Below are positions 42,117 to 51,576 of a DNA stretch of 64,000 bases, one piece after another. Position 1 is the stretch's first letter. Each line of letters starts with the position of its first letter. The notes below the pieces were generated by a model. That model saw only the letters and a list, made by a program, of their open reading frames with translations, did not search any database and was not told where the DNA came from. The DNA lies in assembly GCF_043555985.1 (NCBI RefSeq), contig NZ_JBIGIC010000007.1, forward strand, positions 248,001 through 312,000, in the 5' to 3' direction. Made by a program: the position numbers and the translations under genes. The DNA is from Pelomonas candidula. GTDB lineage: Bacteria > Pseudomonadota > Gammaproteobacteria > Burkholderiales > Burkholderiaceae_C.

Positions 42117-45100
42117 TCAAAGCTCCGCGACGCCCTTGACACGAACCGGTATGGCCACGGGCTGAGCGGCCATCTCGGTCGTGCGGCCGTGGAACTTGTC
42201 GAGCAGGGCTTGCCACTGCTTTTTCACCGCCCCGACGTTGGCGTGCTTCACATGCCCGTAGCCGCGGATCTTCTCGGGCAGGCGGGCCAGGTCGACGGCG
42301 GTGCCGAGGTTGTCGGCGGTCAGTGAGGCCAGCACCTCGTCGATGAGTCGCTCGTAGTCGGTGATCAGCTGCCGCTCCATGCGGCGCTCGTCGGTCTTGC
42401 CGAAGATGTCCAGCGCGCTGCCGCGCAGGCCTTTGAGCCTGGCCAGCCACTTGAAGGCGGTGAAGGTCCACGAGCCCATCTCGATCTTCTTCGCGCGGCC
42501 GTCGGCGCCGGGCTTGGAGATGAGCGGCGGCGCGAGGTGGAAGCTCAGGCTCGACCAGTTCTCGAACTGCGCCTTCATCGCGGTCTCGAAACGGCCGTCG
42601 GTGTACAGGCGCGCCACCTCGTACTCGTCCTTGATCGCCAGCAGCTTGGCGTAGTAGCGGGCCACGGCCTGGGTCAGGCGCTGGCCCTTGCCGAGCGGGG
42701 CCTCGGTCGCGCGCACGCGCTCGACCAACGCGCGGTAGCGGGCCGCGTAGGCGGCGTCCTGGTAGTCGGTCAGGAAGGCCACGCGGCGTTCGATCAGGCC
42801 GTCCGGCCCGTCGAGCTGGTCGAAGTTGAAGAGCTTCACGACGTTGACGTCGCCGGTCAGGCGCGCGATGGCGTCCGGCGCGGCGATGGCCAGGCGGCCC
42901 AATGCGAAGGCGGTCTTGTTGGCCTCGACGGCCACGCCGTTCAGCTCGATGGCACGCATCAGCGCCGCCTCGCTGACGGGAATGAGCCCGCGCTGCCAGC
43001 ACGCGCCCAGCATGACGATGTTGCTGGGCAGCGTGTCACCCATCAGGCGCTGGGCGATGTCCTGCGCATCTACCGTGTCGAGCGCGCCGTGCTCGCCGAC
43101 GGCGAACTTCATCTTGGCCAGCAGCGACTCGCCCTGCAGCGACGCGTCCGGGTTGCGCACGAAGCCCGCCGTCGGCAGTTCGTGCGTGTTGGCCAAGATG
43201 ACGGTGCGGCCGGCCTTCACGGTACCCAGCGCGTCGGGTGACGCGCCGACCACCATGTCGCAGGCCAGCAGCACGTCGGCCTGCTGGGTGTCGATGCGCA
43301 CCTGGTTCAGCAGGTCCAGCGTCGGCGCGACGCGCACGAAGGAGAGCACCGCGCCGCCCTTCTGTGCAAAGCCCATGAAGTCCAGCACCGAGGCCTGCTT
43401 GCCTTCGAGGTGGGCCGCCATCGTCACCAGCGCGCCAACCGTGACGACGCCCGTGCCGCCGACGCCGGTGACCAGCATGTCGAACGGCCCCGTCCAGTGC
43501 CAATTGGCGGGCGGCTGGATGGCTGCGATTTCTCGCGCCAGATCCTGCGGTGTGTAGGCTGCGCCGGCCTTCTTCTTCAGCACCGGATCGTGCACGGAGA
43601 CGAAGCTCGGGCAGAAGCCGTTCACGCAGGAAAAATCCTTGTTGCAGCTGCTCTGCTCGATGGCGCGCTTGCGGCCCCAGTCGGTCTCGACGGGCACGAC
43701 GCTCAGGCAGTTGCTCGCTACGCCGCAATCGCCGCAGCCCTCGCAGACGGCCTCGTTGATGAAGATGCGCTTGGGCGGGTCGGGGAACTCGCCCTTCTTG
43801 CGGCGCCGGCGTTTCTCGGCGGCGCAGGTCTGGTCGTAGATCAGCACCGTCACGCCGTCGATGTCGCGCAGATTGCGCTGCACGGCGTCCATCTCGCTGC
43901 GGTGGTGGAAGGTCGTGCCGGCCGGGAACAGGCCGTGGTGGCCGTCGTACTTGGTGATGTCGTCGGACACGACGACCAGCCGCTTGACGCCCTCGGCCTC
44001 CACCTGGCGCGCGATCTGCGGCACGCTGGTCTGGCCGTCCACCGGCTGGCCGCCGGTCATGGCCACCGCGTCGTTGTAGAGGATCTTGTAGGTGATGTTG
44101 GCCTTGGCCGCGATGGCCTGGCGGATGGCCAGGTAGCCCGAGTGGTAGTAGGTGCCGTCGCCGAGGTTCTGGAAGACGTGCTTCTCTTTCGTGAAGCGTG
44201 AATGCGCCGCCCAGTCCACGCCCTCGGCGCCCATCTGGATCAGGCCGGAAGTGCCGCGCTCCATCCAGCTCGCCATGAAGTGGCAGCCGATGCCGGCCAG
44301 CGCGCGCGAGCCTTCGGGCAGTTTGGTGCTGGTGTTGTGCGGGCAGCCCGAGCAGAAGTAGGGCTGGCGGCGCACGCCGTCGGCCGCGTTGCTCAGCAGG
44401 CAGGGCGTCAGGAAGTCGACGACGAGGTGGCGGCGGTCCAGCGCGGGGTTGAGTCGCGCCAGCCAATCGGCCACCGTGCCCATGATGCGACTCGGCCGTA
44501 GCTCGCCGAGTGCCGACAGCACCGGCGCGCCGTGCTCGTCCGTCTTGCCGACGACGCGCGGGCGCTGGAAGTCGGGCAGGTGGTAGAGCAGTTCCTTGAT
44601 CTGGCGCTCGACGACCGGACCTTTTTCCTCGATGACGAGCACGTCCGTCAGGTTGGCGCAGAACTCGGTGATGCGCGTCGGCTCCAGCGGGAACACGAGG
44701 CCCACCTTGTAGACACGCACGCCGGCCGCTGCCAGCGCGTTGGGGTCCAGGTCCAGCCGGCGCAGCACTTCCATGAAGTCGTAGTGCGCCTTGCCCACGG
44801 TCACGATGCCCAGCGTCGCGGCCGGGCTGGTGACGATGTGCTTGTCGATGCTGTTGACCTTGGCGAAGGCCTTCACCGCGTCCAGCTTGTGCGCGAGGCG
44901 CGATTCGAGATCGAGCGAGGGCAGGTCGACAGCGCGGATGTGCAGGTTGGTTGGCGCGACGTAGTCGACGGCGTGCTCGAAGTCCAGCGGCACCGCGTCG
45001 AGGTCGACCGTCATGCCGCTCTCGACGACCTCCGAGATCGCCTTGAAGCCCACCCACGCGCCCGAGAAGCGCGACAACGCCCAGCCGTACAGGCCGAACT

Positions 45101-45647
45101 CCAGGTACTCGGCCACGTTGGCCGGGTGCACCAGCGGCATGCTCCAGGCCTGCAGCGCCTGGTCGCTCTGGTGTGGCGTGCTGCTGGACACGCAACCGTG
45201 GTCGTCGCCACAGACGACCAGCACGCCGCCCTGCGTCGACGTGCCGTAGACGTTGCCGTGCTTCAGCGCGTCGCCCGAGCGGTCCACGCCGGGGCCCTTG
45301 CCGTACCACATCGCAAACACGCCATCGACGGTGCGCTGCGGGTCCAGCGCCACGCGCTGCACGCCAAGGCAGGCGGTTGCGGCGAGGTCTTCGTTGATGG
45401 CGGGCAGGAACTCGACGTGGGCGGCGTCCAGGAACTTCTTCGCCTTCCACAACTGCTGGTCCACCATGCCCAGCGGCGAGCCGCGGTAGCCGCTGACGAA
45501 GCCGGCCGTGTTCAACCCGGCGCGCTCGTCCTGCTTCTTCTGCGCCAGCAGCAGCCTCACCAGGGCCTGCGTGCCGGTCAGGAAGACCGCGCCGCTGTCG
45601 GCCGCGAGGTTGTCGCTGAGCTGGTAGGCGCGCAGGGTGTCGGTCAT
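42117..45647 (-). CDS. Indolepyruvate ferredoxin oxidoreductase, fused subunits
   Basis: 1176 aa, the long proteobacterial form combining alpha and beta subunits. Oxidatively decarboxylates indolepyruvate and other aryl- or branched 2-oxo acids to acyl-CoA using thiamine diphosphate and Fe-S clusters. Visible parts: an N-terminal pyrimidine-binding region (RGSPLGMVDQQLWKAKKFL); TPP-binding region with YFCSGCPHNTSTKLPEGS and GIGCHFMASWM; a Cys-rich cluster segment (CEGCGDCGVASNC and SSCNKDFSCVNGFCPSF); and a gamma-type domain with VTGVGGTGVVTVGALVTMAAH. The start at 45647 (MTDTLRAYQLSDNLAADSG) matches the family. A divergent Lrp-type gene 112 bp away is its likely regulator. Confidence 0.93.
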   Translation of the reverse strand: MTDTLRAYQLSDNLAADSGAVFLTGTQALVRLLLAQKKQDERAGLNTAGFVSGYRGSPLGMVDQQLWKAKKFLDAAHVEFLPAINEDLAATACLGVQRVALDPQRTVDGVFAMWYGKGPGVDRSGDALKHGNVYGTSTQGGVLVVCGDDHGCVSSSTPHQSDQALQAWSMPLVHPANVAEYLEFGLYGWALSRFSGAWVGFKAISEVVESGMTVDLDAVPLDFEHAVDYVAPTNLHIRAVDLPSLDLESRLAHKLDAVKAFAKVNSIDKHIVTSPAATLGIVTVGKAHYDFMEVLRRLDLDPNALAAAGVRVYKVGLVFPLEPTRITEFCANLTDVLVIEEKGPVVERQIKELLYHLPDFQRPRVVGKTDEHGAPVLSALGELRPSRIMGTVADWLARLNPALDRRHLVVDFLTPCLLSNAADGVRRQPYFCSGCPHNTSTKLPEGSRALAGIGCHFMASWMERGTSGLIQMGAEGVDWAAHSRFTKEKHVFQNLGDGTYYHSGYLAIRQAIAAKANITYKILYNDAVAMTGGQPVDGQTSVPQIARQVEAEGVKRLVVVSDDITKYDGHHGLFPAGTTFHHRSEMDAVQRNLRDIDGVTVLIYDQTCAAEKRRRRKKGEFPDPPKRIFINEAVCEGCGDCGVASNCLSVVPVETDWGRKRAIEQSSCNKDFSCVNGFCPSFVSVHDPVLKKKAGAAYTPQDLAREIAAIQPPANWHWTGPFDMLVTGVGGTGVVTVGALVTMAAHLEGKQASVLDFMGFAQKGGAVLSFVRVAPTLDLLNQVRIDTQQADVLLACDMVVGASPDALGTVKAGRTVILANTHELPTAGFVRNPDASLQGESLLAKMKFAVGEHGALDTVDAQDIAQRLMGDTLPSNIVMLGACWQRGLIPVSEAALMRAIELNGVAVEANKTAFALGRLAIAAPDAIARLTGDVNVVKLFNFDQLDGPDGLIERRVAFLTDYQDAAYAARYRALVERVRATEAPLGKGQRLTQAVARYYAKLLAIKDEYEVARLYTDGRFETAMKAQFENWSSLSFHLAPPLISKPGADGRAKKIEMGSWTFTAFKWLARLKGLRGSALDIFGKTDERRMERQLITDYERLIDEVLASLTADNLGTAVDLARLPEKIRGYGHVKHANVGAVKKQWQALLDKFHGRTTEMAAQPVAIPVRVKGVAEL

Positions 45648-45759
45648 GGGGCAGCTCCGTGTGGGGCGCAAATTCTTTCTCTGCACGGCCGGATGAACTT
45701 GCCTCAATGCCGGTCGGCGAGTCTTCCAATGAGATGATTTATCTCCAAAGAGGTCAATC

Positions 45760-46230
45760 ATGGAAACAAACGAACTCGACCGCGCCAGCCTGCAGATCCT
45801 GCAGATGCTGCAGGCCGACGCGCGGCTGTCCACGCAGGCGCTGGCCGAGAAGGTGGGCCTGTCCGCCACGCCGGTGTGGCGGCGCGTGAGGGAGCTGGAG
45901 GACCGCGGCGTCATCCGCGGCCAGGTCGTGCTGGTGGACCGCGAGAAGGTGGGGCTGTCCATCCTCGTGCTGGCGCACGTCAGCCTGGTGCGGCACAGCG
46001 AGGGCGCGGTGGAGCAGTTCGAGCAGCTCAGCGCCACGCGTCGCGAGATCATCGAGTGCCACGCCATCACCGGCGAGGCCGACTACGTCATCAAGGTCGT
46101 CGCGGCCGACATGAAGGCCTACGACCAGTTCCTGCAGCAGCACATCTTCAAGCTGCCGGGCGTCAGCAGCGTGCGCAGCAACGTGGTGTTGCGCGAGGTG
46201 AAGTACGAGACGGCGCTGCCCGTGGGCTAA
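45760..46230 (+). CDS. Lrp/AsnC family transcriptional regulator
   Basis: 156 aa. N-terminal winged HTH (LDRASLQILQMLQADARLSTQALAEKVGLSATPVWRRVRELE) and RAM domain (VGLSILVLAHVSLVRHSE, CHAITGEADYVIKVVAADMKAYDQF). Divergent from the indolepyruvate oxidoreductase gene, so it probably controls aromatic amino acid or 2-oxo acid breakdown in response to an amino acid ligand. An AT-richer patch around 45730-45750 between the two starts is the likely promoter region. Confidence 0.93.
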   Translation: METNELDRASLQILQMLQADARLSTQALAEKVGLSATPVWRRVRELEDRGVIRGQVVLVDREKVGLSILVLAHVSLVRHSEGAVEQFEQLSATRREIIECHAITGEADYVIKVVAADMKAYDQFLQQHIFKLPGVSSVRSNVVLREVKYETALPVG

Positions 46231-46261
46231 CCTCGCGCGGTCGCATTGCCGTCGGTTGTCC

Positions 46262-47278
46262 ATGGATTCCTTCTTCGCCCAGCTCTCCGATTCCGTCTCC
46301 AAGGCCCGCACGCTGGAGGACCTCACCCGGCCGCTGCTGGAAATGCTGGAGGCCGTGTCGGGCCTGGAGTCGACCTACCTGACGACCGTCGACCTCGCCG
46401 AAGGTCTGCAGCACATCGTCTACGCCCGAAACTCGCGTGAACTGCAGATTCCCGAGGGCCTGACCGTGCCCTGGGGAGACACGCTGTGCAGGCGCGCGCT
46501 GGACGAGGGCCGCCCCTTCACGGACGACGTCGGCGGCTTCTGGGCGGACTCCGGCGCCGCGCGCGACCTGGGCATCCAGACCTACGTCAGCACGCCGGTG
46601 CGCACCGATGACGGCGCCCTCTACGGCACGCTGTGCGCGGCCAGCTCGCAGCGCCGGCCGATGCCGCCCGATGCCGGGCACGTGCTGCGCCTGTTCGCCA
46701 GCCTCATCGAGCAGCACGTCGCGCGCGAGCGCCTTGTCGAGCAGCTGCAGCAGGCCAACTCCGAACTGCGCACCCAGGCGCTGACCGACGCGCTCACCGG
46801 CCTGCTCAACCGCCGAGCGCTGATGCTGGAGCTGGCGCGCCTCAACTCGCTGGCCCACCGCACCGGCAGCTGGCTGCTGGCGGGCGCTATCGACCTGGAC
46901 GGTTTCAAGCAGATCAACGACGGCCACGGCCACGACGCCGGCGACGAGTTCCTGCGCGGCGTTGCCAGCCGACTGCAGGCGGCGCTGCGTGCTGGCGATG
47001 TGCTGGCGCGCATGGGCGGCGACGAGTTCGTCGTCATCGGCCTGGGCCCCCGGCTCGCCGAAGATGGTGCCAACGCGGCCCAGCTGATGCGCGCCCGGCT
47101 GGCGGCCGCCACCGTGGGCGACTACCGGGTCGGCCCGACGACGCTCTCCTACGACGGCGCCAGCGTCGGCGTCGCCTGCCTGGACCCGTCGCAGGCCGGC
47201 GCGGAGGAGGTGTTGCGGGAATCGGATGCGGCGATGTATCGCGTCAAGCTGGAACGGCGGCGCGTGACGCAGCACTGA
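46262..47278 (+). CDS. GAF-GGDEF diguanylate cyclase
   Basis: 338 aa, cytoplasmic. N-terminal GAF domain (about 15-165, with WGDTLCRRALDEGRPFTDDV and LYGTLCAASSQRRP) and C-terminal GGDEF domain (DALTGLLNRRALML, active GGDEF in ARMGGDEFVVIG, I-site RAGD five residues before). All catalytic residues are intact. A TTG two codons upstream could also serve as start; the ATG at 46262 is preferred. It ends about 50 bp from the convergent hybrid kinase gene. Confidence 0.92.
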   Translation: MDSFFAQLSDSVSKARTLEDLTRPLLEMLEAVSGLESTYLTTVDLAEGLQHIVYARNSRELQIPEGLTVPWGDTLCRRALDEGRPFTDDVGGFWADSGAARDLGIQTYVSTPVRTDDGALYGTLCAASSQRRPMPPDAGHVLRLFASLIEQHVARERLVEQLQQANSELRTQALTDALTGLLNRRALMLELARLNSLAHRTGSWLLAGAIDLDGFKQINDGHGHDAGDEFLRGVASRLQAALRAGDVLARMGGDEFVVIGLGPRLAEDGANAAQLMRARLAAATVGDYRVGPTTLSYDGASVGVACLDPSQAGAEEVLRESDAAMYRVKLERRRVTQH

Positions 47279-47327
47279 GGCCGGCCCAGGGGCGAGGTCG
47301 CCGCGGCGGCCGGACGAAGGCCCGCGC

Positions 47328-50300
47328 CTAGGCGGACAGCTGCGCTGCCGCCGTCGCGAAGTCCAGCCGGCCGACGCCGTCGCGCAGCGCCGTGAAGCGG
47401 GCCTCGTCCAGCGTGGCACGCAGCGAGGGCGCCAGTTGCTCGAACAGGTCCAGCGCGGCCAGGTCCTGCACCTGCAGCGCCTGGCGCAGCCGCGCGAGCG
47501 AGGCCTCATCCAGCGGCGGGGCGGTGCGCGGTTCGGCCTGCTGCTGGGCGGCCTTGTGGCGCTGCAGCCAGGGGCGGGCCTGGGCCGTCAGCGCCGCCAT
47601 CAGTCGTGCGACCTCGGCGAGCTCGGCATCGAAGGCCTCGCCGGCGCGGGCGTGGGTCTCGCCGCGGTGGGCCGCGTCGCGCAGCGGCCGGGCCGCCATC
47701 AGCCCGGCGCTGCCGGCGAGCTTGTGCAGCCGGGCCGCGGCGGCAGGCGCGTCCAGCGGCGGCGGCGGCTCGGTGGCCAGGTCGGCGAACTCGTCGATGA
47801 GCCGCTCCAGCAGCCGGGCAAAGAAGTTCACGTCGCCCAGCAGCCGCTGGCGGGCCTCGTCGCGGGTGATGCCGTCCAGCTGCGGCCACGGGTCGTCCTG
47901 CGCCGGCGCCTCGGCCGCGCGGGCGGCCACCGGCAGGCGCCCGCCACGCGCGCGCTCCACGTGCTGGCGCAGCAGCAGCACCAGGGCCGAGGGATCGAAG
48001 GGCTTGCTGACGAAGTCGTTCATGCCGGCCTCCAGCGCGCGCTGGCGCTCGCTGAGCAGCGCGCCGGCTGTCAGCGCCAGGATGGGCAGCTCGCGCAGGC
48101 CCAGCTCGGTGCGGATGCAGCGCGCCGCGGCCAGGCCGTCCAGCACGGGCATCTGCACGTCCATCAGCACCGCGTCGAAGCCTTGCGGCCCGGCCCGCAG
48201 CCGCTCGACGGCAAGTGCACCGTCCTGCGCCAGCGTGACCTGCGCGCCTTCGTCTTCCAGGATGCGCTGGGCCACTTCGAGGTTGATGGGGCTGTCGTCG
48301 GCCACCAGCACCCGCACGCCGGGCAGCAGCCGCACGGCGGACGCGCCGCGCGCGCCGTCCAGCAGCGACCCGGCCGCGCCGTGCCCGGCCAGCGCCGCGT
48401 GCACGGCGTCGAACAGGCTGGACACGTCGGCCGGCAGGCGCAGGCCCGCGGCATCCTGCACCGTGGCCGCACGGCTCATCAGCACGCAGGGCAGGCCGGC
48501 CAGGCGTGCCTGCAGGGCCTGGCGAGGCGCGGCCTCCAATGGCAGCAGCAGGCGGTGGTCCAGCAGCAGCAGGTCGGGCGGCGCGCTGTCCAGCCGGGCC
48601 TGCAGCGCCGCCGCGTCGGCCACGGGCTCGGCCAGCCAGCCCAGGTCGGCGCACAGGCGCTGCAAGGCCTCGCGCTGGACGAGGTCGTCGCTGGCCAGCA
48701 GCAGCGCCAGCGGGCGCGACGACAGCACCAGGCCGCGGGCCACGTCGGCCGGCTCGAACGGCAGGTGCACGACGAAGCGCGTGCCTGCGCCGGGGCTGCT
48801 GCTGACGTCCACCTTGCCACCCATCAGCTCGCACAGCTGCCGCACGATGGACAGGCCCAGGCCCGTGCCGCCGTAGCGGCGCGACGTGGAGCTGTCGGCC
48901 TGGGTGAACGGCGTGAAGATGCGCGACAGGGCCTCGGCCGGGATGCCGATGCCGCTGTCCTCGACGGTGATCTCCAGCACCACGGGCCGGGCGCTCGCAT
49001 TCGCGCAGCTGGCGCCGACGCGTACCTCGCCCTCGCCGGTGAACTTGATGGCGTTGGAGACCAGGTTGCCGACGATCTGGCGCAGCCGCGCGCCATCGCC
49101 CAGCAGCAGCGCCGGCAGGGGGGGCGACACGTCCAGCTGCAGCGCGATGCCCTTGCCCCTTGCCTGCTCGGCAAACAGCGCGGCCACGTCGCGCAACAGC
49201 GCATGCGGATCGAACGGCGCGGCCTCCAGCACCATCTCGCCGGCTTCGATCTTGGACAGGTCCAGCACGGCGTTGATGATCTCCAGCAGCGAGCGGCTGG
49301 CGTTGCCGATCTTGACGACCAGCTCGCGCTGCGCCGGGGCCAGCTCGCCGCGCTCCAGCAGCGAGTTCAGCCCCAGCACGGCGTTCATCGGTGTGCGGAT
49401 CTCATGGCTCATGTTGGCCAGGAACTGGCTCTTGGCGGCGCTGGCGGCGTCGGCGGCCAGCATGGCGTGGCGCAGTGCATCGGCGGCGGCACGGCGCTCG
49501 GTCACGTCCTGCACGGCGCCCACCAGCCGCACGACGCGGCCGTCCACCCGCTCGGCTGCACCCACCGAGTGCAGCCAGCGCGGCGCGCCGTCCGCGCCGG
49601 GCACCTCCAGCTCCAGGTCCCAGCCCTCGCCGTTGGCTCGCGCCAGCGCCATGGCCTGGCGCAGCCGGCGCTCGGACTCGGGGGCGAAGCAGCCCAGCAT
49701 CGCGGCGACGTCGACGACGTGATGGGTCGGCAGACCCAGCAGCCCCCGCGTCTCGCCACTCCATGACAGGTGATCGTCCGCCAGTTCCAGCTCCCATCCC
49801 CCTACGCCGGCCATCTTGCCGGCGCGGGCAAGGAAGGCCTCGCTGCGCGACAGCAGCCGGTTGCTGTCGCGCAGCGCCGCGTCGCGCTGCTGCAGCGCGC
49901 CCGTCATCGCGTCCAGCGCCTGCGACAACTGGCTCAGCTCGTCGCCGCCGGGCAGCCGGCTGCGTGCCGACAGGTCGCCGCCCTCAACGGCACCGGCCAC
50001 CTCGCGCAGCCGGTCGATGGGGGCCAGCACGCGGCGGTGCAGCAGCCAGGCCAGCACCAGCGTCAGCGCCAGCACCAGGCTGTGGGCGGCGACGGCCATC
50101 CAACGCTGGTGCACGGCGTCCACACTGCGCTGACGTGCCAGCTCACCTGACAAATCGAAGGCACCGTCGCTGACGCGGCGCGTCTCGTTGACGAGCTGGT
50201 CGGTCAGCATCTCGCGGCGGTCCAGCGCGTCGCTGCCGTCCTGGCCCGCGGCGCGCAGCGCGGCGAACAGTTGCGGCAGCGTGCGCGCGGTGCCCTGCAG

Positions 50301-50594
50301 GTCGTCGACCTGGTCGGCGCTCTCGGGGCCGTCGGCCGCATAGTCGGCCAGCGCGCGCGTCAGCCGTTCGTGCACGAGGCCCCACTGCCGTGCGGCGCGG
50401 TCGCTGCGGTGCAGCCCGTAGTCCTGCGTCAGCACAAGCAGGCCGGCAGCGTCGCGGGCGATGACCTCGACGATCTCGCGCTGCGCGTCGTTGCGCGCCG
50501 AGGCCTGGCGCTCCAGTTCGATGCTCGTCAGCCGCAGCGAGACGATGGCCAGCGCGGCGATCACGCAGGTCATCAGGGCGGGGCGAAGTCGCAT
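47328..50594 (-). CDS. BarA-like hybrid histidine kinase with two receivers and HPt
   Basis: 1088 aa. One N-terminal membrane helix and a second near 170-190 bracket a periplasmic helical domain, followed by HAMP (RRVLAPIDRLREVAGAVEGGD), PAS (about 265-375), HisKA (His in FLANMSHEIRTPMN) and HATPase (NLVSNAIKFTGEG, DSGIGIP, GTGLGLSIVRQL). The first receiver-like domain is degenerate: LLLLDHRLL keeps an Asp but the acidic pair and Lys are not evident. The second receiver is intact (VLVADDSPINLEV, VLMDVQMPVLDG, FVSKPFDP). The C-terminal HPt has its His in RLHKLAGSAG. It starts 5 bp after the solute-binding protein gene, so that protein may present the ligand to this kinase. Confidence 0.93.
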   Translation of the reverse strand: MRLRPALMTCVIAALAIVSLRLTSIELERQASARNDAQREIVEVIARDAAGLLVLTQDYGLHRSDRAARQWGLVHERLTRALADYAADGPESADQVDDLQGTARTLPQLFAALRAAGQDGSDALDRREMLTDQLVNETRRVSDGAFDLSGELARQRSVDAVHQRWMAVAAHSLVLALTLVLAWLLHRRVLAPIDRLREVAGAVEGGDLSARSRLPGGDELSQLSQALDAMTGALQQRDAALRDSNRLLSRSEAFLARAGKMAGVGGWELELADDHLSWSGETRGLLGLPTHHVVDVAAMLGCFAPESERRLRQAMALARANGEGWDLELEVPGADGAPRWLHSVGAAERVDGRVVRLVGAVQDVTERRAAADALRHAMLAADAASAAKSQFLANMSHEIRTPMNAVLGLNSLLERGELAPAQRELVVKIGNASRSLLEIINAVLDLSKIEAGEMVLEAAPFDPHALLRDVAALFAEQARGKGIALQLDVSPPLPALLLGDGARLRQIVGNLVSNAIKFTGEGEVRVGASCANASARPVVLEITVEDSGIGIPAEALSRIFTPFTQADSSTSRRYGGTGLGLSIVRQLCELMGGKVDVSSSPGAGTRFVVHLPFEPADVARGLVLSSRPLALLLASDDLVQREALQRLCADLGWLAEPVADAAALQARLDSAPPDLLLLDHRLLLPLEAAPRQALQARLAGLPCVLMSRAATVQDAAGLRLPADVSSLFDAVHAALAGHGAAGSLLDGARGASAVRLLPGVRVLVADDSPINLEVAQRILEDEGAQVTLAQDGALAVERLRAGPQGFDAVLMDVQMPVLDGLAAARCIRTELGLRELPILALTAGALLSERQRALEAGMNDFVSKPFDPSALVLLLRQHVERARGGRLPVAARAAEAPAQDDPWPQLDGITRDEARQRLLGDVNFFARLLERLIDEFADLATEPPPPLDAPAAAARLHKLAGSAGLMAARPLRDAAHRGETHARAGEAFDAELAEVARLMAALTAQARPWLQRHKAAQQQAEPRTAPPLDEASLARLRQALQVQDLAALDLFEQLAPSLRATLDEARFTALRDGVGRLDFATAAAQLSA

Positions 50595-50598
50595 GCCC

Positions 50599-51576
50599 CT
50601 ACTTGATCAGTGTCACGGCCCTCGGGTCAAGTGCCCGCAGTGGTTCCACACGCATGATTTCTAGGAAGTCGGGCTTGCCGCCACGCTCCACCAGGTCCTC
50701 GCGCACCGCCCAGCGCGACTCGGCCTCCAGCGTCGACAGCAGGTTCTGGCTCAGGACGAGGCGGAACTCATAACCGTCCAGCCGCTCGGCGGCTGTTTTG
50801 GTGTCGGTCCGCCAGCGCGCCGCGAGCAGGGCCTGCGCGCGCGCGGGCTGGCTGTTGAGCAGGTCGACGCCGCGGCGCGCAGCGCGCAGCACGCGCAGCA
50901 GGCTGTCCTGGCTCAGCCCCGGCTGGGCCACGAGGTTGACCATCAGCGCGTAGGGCAGCAGCGTTTTGAGCACCAGGCCTTTGGCGCCCAGTTGCTGGAC
51001 GGCCTGCGGGCCATAGGGGCGGTAGAGAGCGGCAGCGTCGATGTCGCCGCGCAGCAGCGGGTCGATGCCGGCGTTGGGATCGATGAAGACGATGTTGACT
51101 GCGTCGCGCGGCACGCCGTTGATGAGCAGGAAGACGTTGGCGAAGTAGTGCGCGCTGGTGCCGCGCACGACGCCCAGGCGTTTGCCGGCCAGGTCGGCAG
51201 GTGTGCGTATGCCGCGGTCGGCGCGGGCCACGAGCGCCGTGTCGTGCACCGTCGTGCCGAAGCTGGCGACGATGTCGAAGCGGTGGCCAGCGTGCAGCGC
51301 GAAGACGATGGGCGTGTCGGCCACCGTCGCGACCTGGGCGTCGCCGTCTGTCAGGTGCTTGAGGCAGCGTCGCCCGTTGACGCACGGGATGACCTTGACG
51401 TCCAGCCCCTCGGCCGCGAAGTAGCCCTCCTGCGCAGCCAGCTGCAGTGGCGCGAACAGCGAGGTCTCGCCGATGGCGATGACCAGCGGCGCGGCGTGGG
51501 CGCCCAGGCTGGCCAGGCCCAGCAGCAGGGCGGCCCAGAGACGTGCCGTCGAGCGGCGCGGCGCTGCCGGCGTCAT
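50599..51576 (-). CDS. NMT1/THI5-like ABC substrate-binding protein
   Basis: 325 aa. Signal peptide (LWAALLLGLASLGAHAAP), then a type II periplasmic-binding fold typical of nitrate/sulfonate/taurine/thiamine-precursor binders: VIAIGETSLFAPLQLAAQEGYFAAEGLDVKVI, ATVADTPIVFALHAG, DLAGKRLGVVRGTSAHYF. No ABC permease or ATPase genes adjoin it. Instead it is embedded in a run of signalling genes, 5 bp before the hybrid kinase and overlapping the REC-GGDEF gene stop-to-start (ATGA at 51573-51576). This context suggests a ligand-presenting partner of the kinase rather than an importer component. Confidence 0.9.
   Translation of the reverse strand: MTPAAPRRSTARLWAALLLGLASLGAHAAPLVIAIGETSLFAPLQLAAQEGYFAAEGLDVKVIPCVNGRRCLKHLTDGDAQVATVADTPIVFALHAGHRFDIVASFGTTVHDTALVARADRGIRTPADLAGKRLGVVRGTSAHYFANVFLLINGVPRDAVNIVFIDPNAGIDPLLRGDIDAAALYRPYGPQAVQQLGAKGLVLKTLLPYALMVNLVAQPGLSQDSLLRVLRAARRGVDLLNSQPARAQALLAARWRTDTKTAAERLDGYEFRLVLSQNLLSTLEAESRWAVREDLVERGGKPDFLEIMRVEPLRALDPRAVTLIK

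Noticed and set aside
47328..50594. The long plus-strand open frame opposite the hybrid kinase
   Set aside because: It is the Gln/Ala/Arg/Gly-rich shadow of the kinase gene with no recognisable domain.
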